A stretch of 64,000 bases of DNA, taken from assembly GCF_027257875.1 (NCBI RefSeq), contig NZ_JAPVQY010000007.1, positions 62,001 to 126,000 on the forward strand, read 5' to 3'. Both the position numbers and the translations under genes were made by a program. The DNA comes from Burkholderia sp. IMCC1007. Its GTDB lineage: Bacteria; Pseudomonadota; Gammaproteobacteria; Burkholderiales; Burkholderiaceae. Below the pieces are notes generated by a model that had not been told where the DNA came from, searched no databases, and saw only the letters and a list, made by a program, of their open reading frames with translations. The stretch's first letter is position 1. Each line of letters starts with the position of its first letter. Below, one piece after another: positions 45,146 to 54,812 of the stretch.

Positions 45146-46045
45146 TCATGAGTGAGCCGGATGGCGCAGCGCGTCGACGATCAGCGCGAGCGCGCGCGAC
45201 GACTGCCGCCGGCTCGCGTAGTACAGGTGATGACCGGGAAACGTCGGACACCAGTCGTCGAGCACGCTGACGAGGCGGCCGGCATCGACATGCGGCGCCG
45301 CGAGTTCGGCCGGCACGTACGCGAGGCCGTAGCCGGCGAGCGCCGCGTCGAGCATTTCGTAGGTGCCGTTGAACGTGACCTGGCCGTCGACGCGCACTTG
45401 CAGTGCGTCGTCGCCGCGCGCGAGTTCCCATGCGTACAGCGCGCCGTGGGTCGGCAGCCGCAGGTTGATGCAGTCGTGCGCGACGAGATCCTGCGGCGTC
45501 GCGGGCCGCTCGCGTTGCGCGAAATACGCGGGCGCGCCGACGATCGCCATTTTCAGGTCGGGCGAGATGCGCACCGCGATCATGTCCTTCGCGACCTGGT
45601 CGCCGAGCCGCACGCCGATGTCGAAGCGTTCCGCGACGATGTCGGACAGCCCGTAGTCGGTCACGAACTCGACCTTCAGGTCGCGATAGTCGCGCAGCAT
45701 CGGCGACAGCTTCGGCCACAGCACCGTGCGGATCACGTAGTCGGTCGCGTTGATGCGCACCGTGCCGGCCGGCTTGTCGCGCAGCTCGGCGAGCGCGGAC
45801 AGTTCGGCCTCGATTTCGTCGAAGCGCGGCGCGAGGTTCAGCAGCAGGCGCTCGCCGGCTTCGGTCGGCGACACGCTGCGCGTCGTGCGCGTGAGCAGCC
45901 GCACGCCGAGACGCGTCTCGAGCGAGCGGATCGTATGGCTGAGTGCGGATTGCGATACGCCGAGCCGGGCGGCCGCGCGCGTGAAGCTGCGCTCGCGTGC
46001 GACGGCGATGAAGGCAAGCAGGTCCGCAAAGTTGTCGCGCGGCAT
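45146..46045 (-). CDS. LysR-family regulator
   Basis: A 299-residue LysR regulator. DNA-binding part ADLLAFIAVARERSFTRAAARLGVSQSALSHTIRSLE (residues 6-42) with the usual linker helix, then the effector domain of the CrgA/DsdC-like large subgroup. It probably regulates the aldo-keto reductase and CMD genes on the same strand downstream or the opposite-orientation neighbours; no clear operator was identified. ATG at 46045 chosen as the longer frame adds unrelated residues. Confidence 0.8.
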   Translation of the reverse strand: MPRDNFADLLAFIAVARERSFTRAAARLGVSQSALSHTIRSLETRLGVRLLTRTTRSVSPTEAGERLLLNLAPRFDEIEAELSALAELRDKPAGTVRINATDYVIRTVLWPKLSPMLRDYRDLKVEFVTDYGLSDIVAERFDIGVRLGDQVAKDMIAVRISPDLKMAIVGAPAYFAQRERPATPQDLVAHDCINLRLPTHGALYAWELARGDDALQVRVDGQVTFNGTYEMLDAALAGYGLAYVPAELAAPHVDAGRLVSVLDDWCPTFPGHHLYYASRRQSSRALALIVDALRHPAHS

Positions 46046-46138
46046 GGAGGAACGTGGGTGGTCGATGCCAGCGCATCGTACCATCGGGTTCGCCGCGCCG
46101 CGCCTAGCTGCGTGATGCGAAGGGCTGCGCCGTGCCCG

Positions 46139-47029
46139 TCAGCCCGCGCGTGTCATGCCCGGCGCATGGGGCGCGGGGTGGTACGCATAGCCGCCGTGCT
46201 GGAACGACATCGCGAAGAACCGCATCTGGTAGTGGATCGCATGCGCCCAGTAGTCCCACGTATGGCCGCCCGGCCGCTCCGCATAGTCGTGCGGCACGCC
46301 GAGCGCGACGAGCCGTTCGTGCAGCGTGCGGTTCGAGCCGACGAACGAGTCGTCGCGGCCGCAGTCGATCGTCATGTCGAGGTGCGCGCGGACGAACGCG
46401 CGCGCGCTTGCGATGATCGCACTGCGATTCCAGAACGACGGATGGCGGACCGGGTCGCCGAACACGTGGTCGATGCCCGGCTCGTCCTCGCAGCAGCGCG
46501 GGTCGACCGCGCCGCTGATGCTGCCGACCGCGCCGAACGTGTCGGGCCGGTCGAGCGCGATGCGCAGCGCGCCGAAGCCGCCCATGCTGAGCCCGGTGAT
46601 CGCGCGGGCGCCCTTGGTCGCGATCGTCCTGAAGTGCATGTCGACATAGGACACGACTTCGTCGCCGACGAAGGTTTCGTAGCGGCTGCCGGAGTCGAAC
46701 GGGCTGTCGATGTACCAGCTTTCGTGTCCGCCGTCGGGCATCACGAGGATCACGTGATAGCGATCGGCCAGCGCGGCGATCTGCGTGTTCGCGGTCCAGT
46801 CGGTGTGGTCGCCGCCCGAGCCGTGCAGCAGGTAGACGACCGGAAAGCGTTCGACGCCGCGTTCAGGGCCGTGGCGCAGGCGCGCGTAGTCGTCCGGCAG
46901 CACGACGGTTGCCTTGAGCGTCTCGTTCATCGCCGCGCTCGGGATCGCGATGACCCGCGCCTGAAAGGCGAGGGCCGGGCCCGCGACAGCGAGCAGCAGG
47001 AGTAGCCAGAACGCGCGTACCAGGTTCAT
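46139..47029 (-). CDS. Exported alpha/beta-hydrolase, esterase D-like
   Basis: Secreted esterase of 296 residues. Signal peptide (about 1-21, VAGPALAFQ) then alpha/beta-hydrolase fold: oxyanion region VVYLLHGSGGDHTDW, nucleophile Ser in ITGLSMGGFGAL, Asp in IDCGRDDSF and His in PGGHTWDYW. Belongs to the esterase D / tributyrin esterase (antigen 85-like) group. The ATG at 47029 has gaggctcc as ribosome site. Substrate not known. Confidence 0.8.
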   Translation of the reverse strand: MNLVRAFWLLLLLAVAGPALAFQARVIAIPSAAMNETLKATVVLPDDYARLRHGPERGVERFPVVYLLHGSGGDHTDWTANTQIAALADRYHVILVMPDGGHESWYIDSPFDSGSRYETFVGDEVVSYVDMHFRTIATKGARAITGLSMGGFGALRIALDRPDTFGAVGSISGAVDPRCCEDEPGIDHVFGDPVRHPSFWNRSAIIASARAFVRAHLDMTIDCGRDDSFVGSNRTLHERLVALGVPHDYAERPGGHTWDYWAHAIHYQMRFFAMSFQHGGYAYHPAPHAPGMTRAG

Positions 47030-47331
47030 GGAGCCTCGCATGGGTCGTTTTCGTTTGGCAGTCGGGCATCGGGAAAACCCTGTTAGGCGACTCTAGCAAT
47101 CGCGCCTTTCAGCCATATTTCGGCGAAACATACGAGTTGTCAGGTGGCCGGCGCGGCGGGGCCGCTGCACGCGTCAGCCGAGACAGCGCACGAGTGCGCA
47201 CCACATCGGGGGTAACGTATCGAGGTGATGCGCGACCCGCGCGACGCGTCGTCGAACGGTTTGTTCCGACGATTGACCGGGCTACCGCCGCTGCCGCCGC
47301 TCCGCGCCGCGACGCGGCCGGCCGCGCCCAC
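47030..47331. other. Intergenic region, no gene seen
   Basis: About 300 bases between the esterase promoter and the 3' end of the YCII gene. Small open frames here do not carry convincing start signals or motifs, and no terminator was recognised. Confidence 0.5.
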
Positions 47332-47763
47332 TTACGCGTTACGCTTGCCCTCCATCTCCGCGCGCAGCCGCGCTTCCTGTTCCTGCAGCTCCGGCGTGAA
47401 TTCCGCGCCGAAGTCTTCCGGCGAGAAGATCTGGCGGATCTCGATGTCCGACTCCGTCGGCATCGGGTTCGGGCAGCGCTTGACCCATTCGACGGCTTCT
47501 TCCATCGACTTCACCTGCCACACCCAGTAGCCGGCGATCAGTTCCTTGGTCTCGGCGAACGGGCCGTCGATGACGGTCCGCTCGTTGCCGGAGAAATGCA
47601 CGCGCTTGCCGCGCGAACTCGGGTGCAGCCCTTCGCCGGCGAGCATCACGCCGGCCTTCACGAGTTCTTCGTTGTACTGGCCCATCGCGGCCAGCAGGGC
47701 GGTATCGGGCATCGCGCCCGATTCGGAAGAGGCCGTTGCCTTGACGATCACCATGACGCGCAT
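47332..47763 (-). CDS. YCII-related domain protein
   Basis: A 143-residue protein of the DGPF/YCII superfamily. The pattern MRVMVIVKATASSESGA, VHFSGNERTVIDGPFAETKELIAGYW and PTESDIEIRQIFSPEDFG is typical; Burkholderia genomes carry many copies. A good caaggagcagc site precedes the ATG at 47763. Proposed roles include ferredoxin-like catalysis and partnering with sigma factors, none shown here. Confidence 0.82.
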   Translation of the reverse strand: MRVMVIVKATASSESGAMPDTALLAAMGQYNEELVKAGVMLAGEGLHPSSRGKRVHFSGNERTVIDGPFAETKELIAGYWVWQVKSMEEAVEWVKRCPNPMPTESDIEIRQIFSPEDFGAEFTPELQEQEARLRAEMEGKRNA

Positions 47764-47968
47764 TGTTGCTGCTCCTTGAACGGGAAAGGGGATGGCGGCC
47801 GGCCGTGCGGACCGCAAAACGACCGGTTACGACACTACGACGCGTGACGATCGCGTCAATCGACATCGGCTGCGAAAAAAATTTCGAAGGTGGATGACGG
47901 GGCGGCCGGCGCTCGTCGACATGCCCGGTTGGCCGAGCGCCGCGCACACCAGCGCGCGGATCGGCCGC

Positions 47969-49738
47969 TCACGCCGCCTTGACGTGCGCATCGAGCACGC
48001 TGCGTATCCGCGTCGCGAGTTCGTCGCGGCGGTACGGCTTGCTGAGCAGCATGATGCCGGGGTCGAGCCGTCCTGCATGGAAAATCTCGTCGCGCGTGTA
48101 GCCGGACGTGAACAGCACCGGCAACGGCGGCGTGCGCAGCGCCGCGCGCCGCGCGAGTTCGCCGCCCTTGATGCGGCCCGGCATGATCACGTCGGTAAAC
48201 AGCAGGTCGATCTCCATGCCGCTGTCGAGCATCCGCAGCGCGGCTTCGCCGTCGGATGCCGTGATGACCTTGTAGCCGAGCTGCGCGAGCATCTCGACGA
48301 CCGTCAGGCGCACGTCCGTATCGTCCTCGACGACGAGGATCGTCTCGCGGCCGCGCACCGGATCGTGCTGCGGCGCGCGCGCCGGCTCGGCCGCGCAGAC
48401 ATCGTGGCAGCGCGGGAGCACGAGGCGCACGGTGGTGCCCTGGCCCGGCGTGCTGTCGATCGACATATGGCCGCCGCTTTGCTTGACGAAACCGAACACC
48501 ATGCTGAGCCCGAGCCCGGTGCCTTCGCCGTCCGGCTTGGTCGTGAAGAACGGTTCGAACACGCGTTCGAGCACGTCCGCCGTCATCCCGCTGCCGGTGT
48601 CGGTGATCTCGAACGTCACGTAGTCGCCCGCCGGCAACGACGGACCGGGCGTGCCGGCGGCCGGCTCCGATTGCGTGCTGTTGTACGCGGCGATCGTCAG
48701 CGTGCCTTCGCCGCGCATCGCGTCGCGCGCGTTGATCGCGAGGTTGAGCAGCGCGTTTTCGAGCAGATGCCGATCGGCGAGCACGTTGCCGACGTCGGGT
48801 GCCAGCGCGGGAACGATGCGCACGGTTTCGCCGAGCGCGCGGCGCAGCATCTCGCTCATCCCGTCGATCAGCCGGCGCGGATTCAGTACCGTCGGCGACA
48901 ACGGCTGGCGTCGCGCGAACGCGAGCAGGTGCGACGCCAGTTGCGCGCCGCGCCGCACCGCGTTGTTCGCGCTTTCGATCCGCGGCTGCGCACTCGCGGA
49001 TTCGCCGAGCTCGACGGCGAGGATCTGCAGGTTGCCGCTGATCACCTGCAGCACGTTGTTGAAGTCGTGTGCGATGCCGCCGGTCAGGCTGCCGATCGCT
49101 TCCATCTTCTGCGCGTGGCGCAACTGTTCCTCGATCGCCGCGCGCTCGCCGATCGCGTCGGCCACGCGCTGTTCGAGCGTTTCGGTCAGCCGGCGCAGCG
49201 CATCGTTCGATTCCTGCAGCGCGGTTTCAGCGTGCTGGCGATGGCGCGTGGCGAGCACGCGTTCGGTCGTCTCGATCACCACGGCGAGCACGCCGCCCGG
49301 CGCGCCGTCGTCGTCGGGCAGCGGGCTGTAGTGCAGGTCCATCCACACGTCTTCCGGGTGGCCGCTGCGCAGCAGCACGAGCTCCTTGTCGCGATAGGAC
49401 AGCGTGCCGCCGGCGAGGCAGACGTTCATCACGTTGCGGTTGAAATCGGCGACCTCGGGCCAGCCGAGTTCGACCGGCGTGCCGAGCAGATACGGATGGC
49501 GGCCGCCGGCGAACCCGGCGTATGCGTCGTTGTAGATCATGTAGCCGGGCCGGCCCCACAACATCACCAGCGGCAGCGGTGACGCGAGCACGGTGCGCAC
49601 TGCCGCGACGAGGCTCGCCGACCAGCCGTCGAGCGGCCCGAGGTCGGTGCACGACCAGTCGAAGGCGGCGATGCGCCGCGCCATTTCTCCTCGCCAGCCC
49701 GGACAATCGTGGTGCTGCGCGAACAACTCGACATGCAT
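47969..49738 (-). CDS. PAS-histidine kinase-receiver hybrid
   Basis: A soluble hybrid sensor of 589 residues. N-terminal PAS-type sensor (about 1-170, PLPLVMLWGRPGYMIYNDAYAGF), coiled linker (ALRRLTETLEQRVADAI), HisKA with His in GGIAHDFNNVLQVI (about 235), HATPase with ENALLNLAINARDA, DTGSGM and GEGTGLGLSMVFGFVKQSGG, and a C-terminal receiver (about 460-585) with Asp in DLLFTDVIMPGRIKGG. The HDFNN type indicates the HisKA class of orphan hybrids. Start ATG with ggagcgatt upstream. No response-regulator or output gene is adjacent. Confidence 0.85.
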   Translation of the reverse strand: MHVELFAQHHDCPGWRGEMARRIAAFDWSCTDLGPLDGWSASLVAAVRTVLASPLPLVMLWGRPGYMIYNDAYAGFAGGRHPYLLGTPVELGWPEVADFNRNVMNVCLAGGTLSYRDKELVLLRSGHPEDVWMDLHYSPLPDDDGAPGGVLAVVIETTERVLATRHRQHAETALQESNDALRRLTETLEQRVADAIGERAAIEEQLRHAQKMEAIGSLTGGIAHDFNNVLQVISGNLQILAVELGESASAQPRIESANNAVRRGAQLASHLLAFARRQPLSPTVLNPRRLIDGMSEMLRRALGETVRIVPALAPDVGNVLADRHLLENALLNLAINARDAMRGEGTLTIAAYNSTQSEPAAGTPGPSLPAGDYVTFEITDTGSGMTADVLERVFEPFFTTKPDGEGTGLGLSMVFGFVKQSGGHMSIDSTPGQGTTVRLVLPRCHDVCAAEPARAPQHDPVRGRETILVVEDDTDVRLTVVEMLAQLGYKVITASDGEAALRMLDSGMEIDLLFTDVIMPGRIKGGELARRAALRTPPLPVLFTSGYTRDEIFHAGRLDPGIMLLSKPYRRDELATRIRSVLDAHVKAA

Positions 49739-49889
49739 GGAATCGCTCCGATTAGAACATGGCGGCGCCGGACGGGTGCGGCGAGTCGCGTAAGCCAGTC
49801 CATTCTAGTGCAGATCGATGGTGCGCCGCGCAAGAGCCCCGGTCCAAAACTGGTATGCTGACCTGCATCACGTTCGTGCGGAGGGCGCC

Positions 49890-50120
49890 ATGGCAGCGAA
49901 GGAAGTGTCGAAGAAGAAGTACCTGAAGATTCTGAACAAACGTTTGCGCGCGGAGCCGGGCGCGCCGGCCGGCGCGTCGTTCGTGTTCTTTCCGATCGGC
50001 GCGAAGGCCAAGCATGCGACGGGCGTGGTGTCCGGCGAGCCGCACAGCAAGCGCGAGCTCGCGGTGATGGCCTCGATCCAGAGCAAGGCGGCCGACGAAT
50101 TCATCGTCACGGGCGCCTGA
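49890..50120 (+). CDS. Small basic conserved hypothetical protein
   Basis: A 76-residue basic protein (MAAKEVSKKKYLKILNKRLR at the start, then ASFVFFPIGAKAKHATGVV). A strong gcggagggcgcc site precedes the ATG at 49890, and the predicted fold would be a small alpha/beta unit. Unknown function; lies between the hybrid kinase promoter and a convergent diiron protein gene. Size and site support a real gene. Confidence 0.6.
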   Translation: MAAKEVSKKKYLKILNKRLRAEPGAPAGASFVFFPIGAKAKHATGVVSGEPHSKRELAVMASIQSKAADEFIVTGA

Positions 50121-50149
50121 GCGCGCCAGCCGCCCGCGGGCGGCGCGCT
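50120..50149. terminator. Convergent hairpin between the small protein and diiron protein genes
   Basis: AGCGCGCC...GGCGCGCT outer arms enclose the 16-base palindrome GCCGCCCGCGGGCGGC; the sequence directly follows the stop codon at 50120 and faces the convergent gene. No T tract. Confidence 0.45.
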
Positions 50150-50153
50150 TGCG

Positions 50154-50858
50154 CTATGCGGCCGCGGCCGCTTCGCAGTGGGCGATCACCCCGGCGATCA
50201 CGCGCGGAATGTCGTGCGTGATCGCCGGGCCGTGCATCGGCAGGATGATGTCGAGGTCGAGCGCCTGGATGCGGCGCAGTGCGCTCGCCATGTGCGCGAG
50301 CGACGGCAGGTAGTCCGAGCGTGTGATCGCATCGAGGATCTCGGGCAGCGGGTCGTCCGTTTGCTCGTTGCCGAAGCGCATCAGGATGTCCGACGATAGC
50401 AAGGCCTTGTACGCCGGCAGATACACGACGAGCGCATCCCATTGATGCACGTGCGTCGTGAAGACGGGCACGACGTCGATGCCCGACAGCGTCGTCGGCA
50501 CGCCATCCTTCAGCGGAATCGCGCGCACGCCGAACACGTCGGCGAGCCCCCATGTACACATCGGATGACCGTACGCGACCAGCGCCGAATTGGCCGCGAG
50601 GAAATCGGGCAGCGCGCCCATTTCGTCGGCCTCGAAATGCGGAACGATCACGCTGCTCACCATCGACGGCGCGATGCCGACGGCGTCGAGCGCCGCACTC
50701 AGTTGCGTGAAGTTCGCGCGGGTGCCGGTTTCGACACACAGCACGTCGCCGTGCGGCGAGCGGATGAAGAACTGGCTGAAGGTCAGGTTCAGCGTATCGA
50801 CGAAGGTCGTGGCGCGAAACAGGCCGTCGCGGACGGTATCGATTCGGGAAGCGCTCAT
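50154..50858 (-). CDS. Flavodiiron-like diiron (ODP-type) metallo-beta-lactamase fold protein
   Basis: A 234-residue stand-alone metallo-beta-lactamase fold protein. The metal motif is VIVPHFEADEMGAL (HxExD), the pattern of flavodiiron proteins and of ODP oxygen-binding diiron proteins, not the HxHxDH of hydrolases. Further ligands fit YGHPM, SSDILMRFG (Asp) and MHGPAI (His). No flavodoxin domain is attached, so electron transfer would need a partner. Likely role: oxygen or NO handling or sensing. ATG at 50858 follows tgaggatcccc. Confidence 0.72.
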   Translation of the reverse strand: MSASRIDTVRDGLFRATTFVDTLNLTFSQFFIRSPHGDVLCVETGTRANFTQLSAALDAVGIAPSMVSSVIVPHFEADEMGALPDFLAANSALVAYGHPMCTWGLADVFGVRAIPLKDGVPTTLSGIDVVPVFTTHVHQWDALVVYLPAYKALLSSDILMRFGNEQTDDPLPEILDAITRSDYLPSLAHMASALRRIQALDLDIILPMHGPAITHDIPRVIAGVIAHCEAAAAA

Positions 50859-51003
50859 CGGGGATCCTCACGCAGGGAGTGGGGCCGTGCGGCCCGCGCC
50901 TGTCGGGCGGCGGGGGGCAGCGGCCGATCTTCCGATCCAGTCTAGCAGCGCCCGTCCGGTTCCGCGAACCGGGCTGCAGCATCCGCGACTGCGCGCACCC
51001 GCG

Positions 51004-51774
51004 TCAGTTCTTCAACTTGTAGCCGGTGCGGAACATCCACGCGACGATCGCGAGCAGGATCGCCAGGAACAGCGTGGTCGCGGCGAGGCTGATCCATACG
51101 TGCACGTCGGCCAGCCCGTAGAACGACCAGCGGAAGCCGCTGATCAGGTACACGATCGGGTTGAACAGCGTGACGATGCGCCACGCGGGCGGCAGCATGT
51201 CGACCGAGTAGAAGCTGCCGCCGAGGAACGTGAGCGGCGTGATGATCAGGAGCGGCACGAGCTGCAGCTTTTCGAAGCTGTCGGCCCAGATGCCGATCAC
51301 GAAGCCGAACAGGCTGAACGTGATCGACGTCAGCACGAGGAACAGCACCATCCAGAACGGATGCAGGATATGCAGCGGCACGAACAGGCCGGCGGTGGCG
51401 AGGATGATCAGCCCGAGCAGCAGCGACTTCGACGCGGCCGCGCCCACGTACGCGATCACGATTTCCCAGTACGACACCGGCGCGGACAGGATCTCGTAGA
51501 TCGTGCCCGTGAAGCGCGGGAAGTAGATGCCGAACGACGCGTTCGAGATGCTTTGCGACAGCAGCGACAGCATCACGAGGCCCGGCACGATGAACGACCC
51601 GTAGCCGATCCCGTTCACGTCGCTGATGCGCGAGCCGATCGCCGAGCCGAACACGACGAAGTACAGCGACGTCGAGATCACCGGCGCGATGATGCTCTGC
51701 ATCAGCGTACGGCGCGTGCGGGCCATTTCGGCGCGGTAGATCGCGCGGATGCCGTGGAGATTCCAGTTGGCCAT
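51004..51774 (-). CDS. ABC-2 type exporter permease (YadH-like)
   Basis: A 256-residue permease with six predicted helices of the NodJ/DrrB/YadH class. Typical segments: [32 protein letters not shown] and the [19 protein letters not shown] loop. Length and sequence type match YadH of E. coli. Five bases after the ATPase gene it follows, so the two are co-transcribed. Substrate unknown. Confidence 0.83.
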   Translation of the reverse strand: MANWNLHGIRAIYRAEMARTRRTLMQSIIAPVISTSLYFVVFGSAIGSRISDVNGIGYGSFIVPGLVMLSLLSQSISNASFGIYFPRFTGTIYEILSAPVSYWEIVIAYVGAAASKSLLLGLIILATAGLFVPLHILHPFWMVLFLVLTSITFSLFGFVIGIWADSFEKLQLVPLLIITPLTFLGGSFYSVDMLPPAWRIVTLFNPIVYLISGFRWSFYGLADVHVWISLAATTLFLAILLAIVAWMFRTGYKLKN

Positions 51775-51779
51775 GTGCG

Positions 51780-52724
51780 TTACGCCCCTTGTGCGCCGTT
51801 GCGGCGGTTGTCGATCAGGCTCACGAAAATATCCTCGAGCGAGCTCTGTGTCGTATGCAGGTCGCGAAAGCCGATGCCGGCCGTGCCGAGCGCGTTGATC
51901 AGCTTCGCGATGCTCGCGTCGTCGCGCTGCGAGTCGTATGTGTAGACGAGCGCGGTGCCGTCGTCCGCGCGTTCGAGCCCGAACGGCGCGAGCTCGCCCG
52001 GCACGGCTGCCAGCGGATGTTCGAGCTGCACGGTCAACTGCTTCTTGCCGAGCTTGCGCATCAGCTCGCGCTTTTCCTCGACGAGCACGAGCTCGCCGCC
52101 GAGGATGATGCCGATCCGGTCGGCCATCTCCTCGGCTTCCTCGATGTAGTGCGTGGTGAGCAGGATCGTCACGCCGCTTTCACGCAGCGAGTCGACGAGC
52201 TTCCACATGTCGCGGCGCAACTCGACGTCGACGCCGGCCGTCGGCTCGTCGAGGAACAGGATGCGCGGTTCGTGCGACAGCGCCTTCGCGATCATCACGC
52301 GGCGCTTCATCCCGCCCGACAGCGTCATCAGCTTGTTGTCGCGCTTGTCCCACAGCGACAGCGCCTTCAGCGTCTTCTCGATGTACGCGGGATCGGGCGC
52401 CTTGCCGAACAGGCCGCGGCTGAACGACACGGTCGCCCACACGGTTTCGAACGCGTCGGTCGTCAGTTCCTGCGGCACGAGGCCGATCATCTCGCGCGCG
52501 GCGCGATAGTGATCGCGGATGTCGTGGCCGCCGACCGTCACGCGGCCTTCGGTCGGCGTGACGATCCCGCAGATGGAGCCGATCAGCGTGGTCTTGCCCG
52601 CGCCGTTCGGCCCGAGCAGCGCGAAGATCTCGCCGGGGCGGATGTCGAGGGTCACGTGCTTCAGCGCCTGGAAGCCGGACGCGTAAGTCTTGGAGAGGTC
52701 GGAAACGGAAAGGATCGGTTGCAT
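51780..52724 (-). CDS. ABC exporter ATP-binding protein (YadG-like)
   Basis: ATPase of 314 residues partnering the downstream permease. Walker [10 protein letters not shown] near 43-51, signature LSGGMKRR, Walker [19 protein letters not shown] with the switch His in [15 protein letters not shown]-terminal region (about 225-312) is the usual extension of this class. The ATG at 52724 is chosen, since the GTG 15 bases upstream gives no homologous residues. NodI/YadG type; exported compound is unknown. Confidence 0.84.
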   Translation of the reverse strand: MQPILSVSDLSKTYASGFQALKHVTLDIRPGEIFALLGPNGAGKTTLIGSICGIVTPTEGRVTVGGHDIRDHYRAAREMIGLVPQELTTDAFETVWATVSFSRGLFGKAPDPAYIEKTLKALSLWDKRDNKLMTLSGGMKRRVMIAKALSHEPRILFLDEPTAGVDVELRRDMWKLVDSLRESGVTILLTTHYIEEAEEMADRIGIILGGELVLVEEKRELMRKLGKKQLTVQLEHPLAAVPGELAPFGLERADDGTALVYTYDSQRDDASIAKLINALGTAGIGFRDLHTTQSSLEDIFVSLIDNRRNGAQGA

Positions 52725-53154
52725 GCTCACGGATGGCACGGCCGGTCGGCCCGACGCTGCGCGCCGCGCGTGCCCGGCGCCGCCGCTGCGAAGCGGCCGG
52801 CTGCGGGTGCGGCATGGCGAGCGTGCGTCATGTCGAACGGCGTTGTGGTGCGGGATCGCAGGACCGCCATATTAGCAATCGGTAGATGGAAATGCATTCT
52901 GGTGGAAAGGTCGAGCGATGTCGGTGCCGGATTTGCGTCCAATGTATGCACGTTGCTCAATAGCGCCGCGCTTTATTTGAGATGTGCGAACAATAAGTAT
53001 TGTTTTCTGCAACGCGGACGTCGATCGCGCGTTCGCGCGACGGCACGACAGCGGCGCGGCGAACTGTGCCGCCCACACACCGCCGCGCCGTACCGGGACG
53101 CCGCGCGCGGCGCTCGCGATAATGCGTTTCTTTCACGTATGCGGAGCGGTGCGC

Positions 53155-53451
53155 ATGTCTCTGGTCGATTTCAAGTCCGTTGCGGCCGCGCAGGCCGTCG
53201 CCTGGAAGTCCACGGTCGTCGGTGAAGTCGGGGCGGCCAGGATCAAGGTGTTGCGCATGGATGCGCAGCCGTACGAAGCGGAAGTGCACGACTACAACGA
53301 AGGGCTGCTCGTGCTCGACGGCCGGCTGATGCTTGAGGTCGACGCGCAAACGATCGTGGTCGAGGCCGGCCAGATGTATCTCGCGCTCGCCGGCACGCGC
53401 CACGCGGTGCTGCCGGGCAGCCACGGCACGCTGGTGATCGTCGACGTGTGA
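53155..53451 (+). CDS. Small cupin-like protein
   Basis: A 98-residue single-domain cupin. Recognisable are YEAEVHDYNEGLLVLDGRLML (motif 1) and YLALAGTRHAVLPG (motif 2 with the His). ATG at 53155 follows gcggagcgg; upstream residues in the same frame are not cupin-like. Cupins of this size include sugar-binding and regulatory proteins; no specific ligand is suggested. Confidence 0.7.
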   Translation: MSLVDFKSVAAAQAVAWKSTVVGEVGAARIKVLRMDAQPYEAEVHDYNEGLLVLDGRLMLEVDAQTIVVEAGQMYLALAGTRHAVLPGSHGTLVIVDV

Positions 53452-53950
53452 CGTTGCGCCGCCGCATGGCGGCCGGCCGCCGCGGGCCGGCCCATCGGGT
53501 TGCGCGCCGGTCGGCCGCAATCGTTCAAACGCGCGTTATACCGCCCGGGTATTTGTCTGAGCAAAGAAAATGAAGGCCGTTTGAAAAACTGTCAAGGGGC
53601 CTGCAATCGCCAGGATCGCGCGGCGCGACCCGTTTGGAACTCTGCATCCATTTACTTGTGCGGATCGTCCGCTCATAGTCTCGACAAACGACGCATCACG
53701 ATAACGAATCAAGCGTACGTATGGAGACCACTTCATGAGACGCCTATCCGAGGGGCCAGCCGGACTGCCGTTTTCCTGTTTTTCGTCTGACGCCGGCGCG
53801 ACGCGAGTTGCGCGCGAGCGTCATCGCATTGCGTCGTCGCTGTAGCGACGCGCCTATTCCGTTTCGAGTTCCCCGATGGCGCCGTGCCGCATGACGGCGC
53901 GCTCGGAGCGCGCTTGCCTGCCGCGGCGGTTCTGATCGCATTGGATTCCT
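53452..53950. other. Intergenic region before the broken ompW gene
   Basis: About 500 bases with no supportable gene. The region around 53560-53740 is more AT-rich than its surroundings, and a weak start (tatggagaccacttcATGAG) begins only a 30-codon frame. It may hold the former promoter of the ompW-family gene. Confidence 0.45.
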
Positions 53951-54693
53951 ATGAATGTAAAGCATTGGATGGCCGCGGCATCGCTCGCGCCCGTGCTTGC
54001 TGCCGGCGGCGGCGACGGCGACCCGCCGCCCGCTGCGCCTGCCCGGGTCGTTCACGTCGCCGGGCACGAGCCTGACGGTCAACAATGCCGATACGGTCGG
54101 CCTCACGCTCACGCACTTCTTCACCGATCACATCGCGGTGACGTCGGTGCTCGGCGTGCCGCCCGAGTTCACGCTGACCGGGCACGGCGTGATCCGGCCG
54201 CCGGGCCCGGCCGGCGCGCTCGGCAGCGTCAACATGGACGATCCGTCGAACCAGCCGGCCGTGAAGAACGCGCGCCAATGGAGCCCGACAATCATTCTGC
54301 AGTACTACTTCAATGCACCGAACGGCGAAGTTCCGACCGTTCGTCGGGATCGGCGTGGCGTACAGCTGGTTCAGCAACATCGAACTGAACGGCAACTTCG
54401 CGAAGGACATCAACGAGAACCTCGGCAGCGTGCTCGCGGCCGGCGCCGGCAAGCCGGGGCCGACGTCGGTGGAGGGCAAGGCATCGTCGTCGTTCACGCC
54501 GGTCTACAACATCGGCGCCAGCTATGCGATCGACAAGCACAGGGCGCTCACGGCGACGCTGACCTATATGCCGCTGAAAACCTACTCGTCGCTCGTGATC
54601 AGTGCGGCGGACGGCACGACGCTCGCCACCACCCGTACACGGCTGAAGGCCGATCCGCTGATCTCGTTCATCGGGATTTCCTACAAGTTCTGA
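53951..54693 (+). pseudogene. Broken OmpW-family outer-membrane protein gene
   Basis: The reading frame is interrupted twice. Residues of an exported protein start at 53951 (MNVKHWMAAASLAPVLAA), the beta-barrel continues in another frame (GSFTSPGTSLTVNNADTVGL then THFFTDHIAVTSVLGVPP, and QWSPTIILQYYFN), and after a one-base insertion near 54320 the frame shifts to KFRPFVGIGVAYSWFS and SYAIDKHRALTATLTYMPLK ending LISFIGISYKF. These are the strands of OmpW. Part of the N-terminal strands is missing between about 54000 and 54040. OmpW proteins pass small hydrophobic molecules. Sequencing error could explain one shift, not the missing part. Confidence 0.78.
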
Positions 54694-54812
54694 GTCGTCC
54701 GGCGTGCAGCATGCGCTGCCGGCTTCCAGCGATGGGCCGGGCGGGGCGATCCGGCCGGCGCGTCGCGTTCCTGGCGGTGTGCCGCCATTTGTGAAGAGAG
54801 GGGGCAGTTCAA

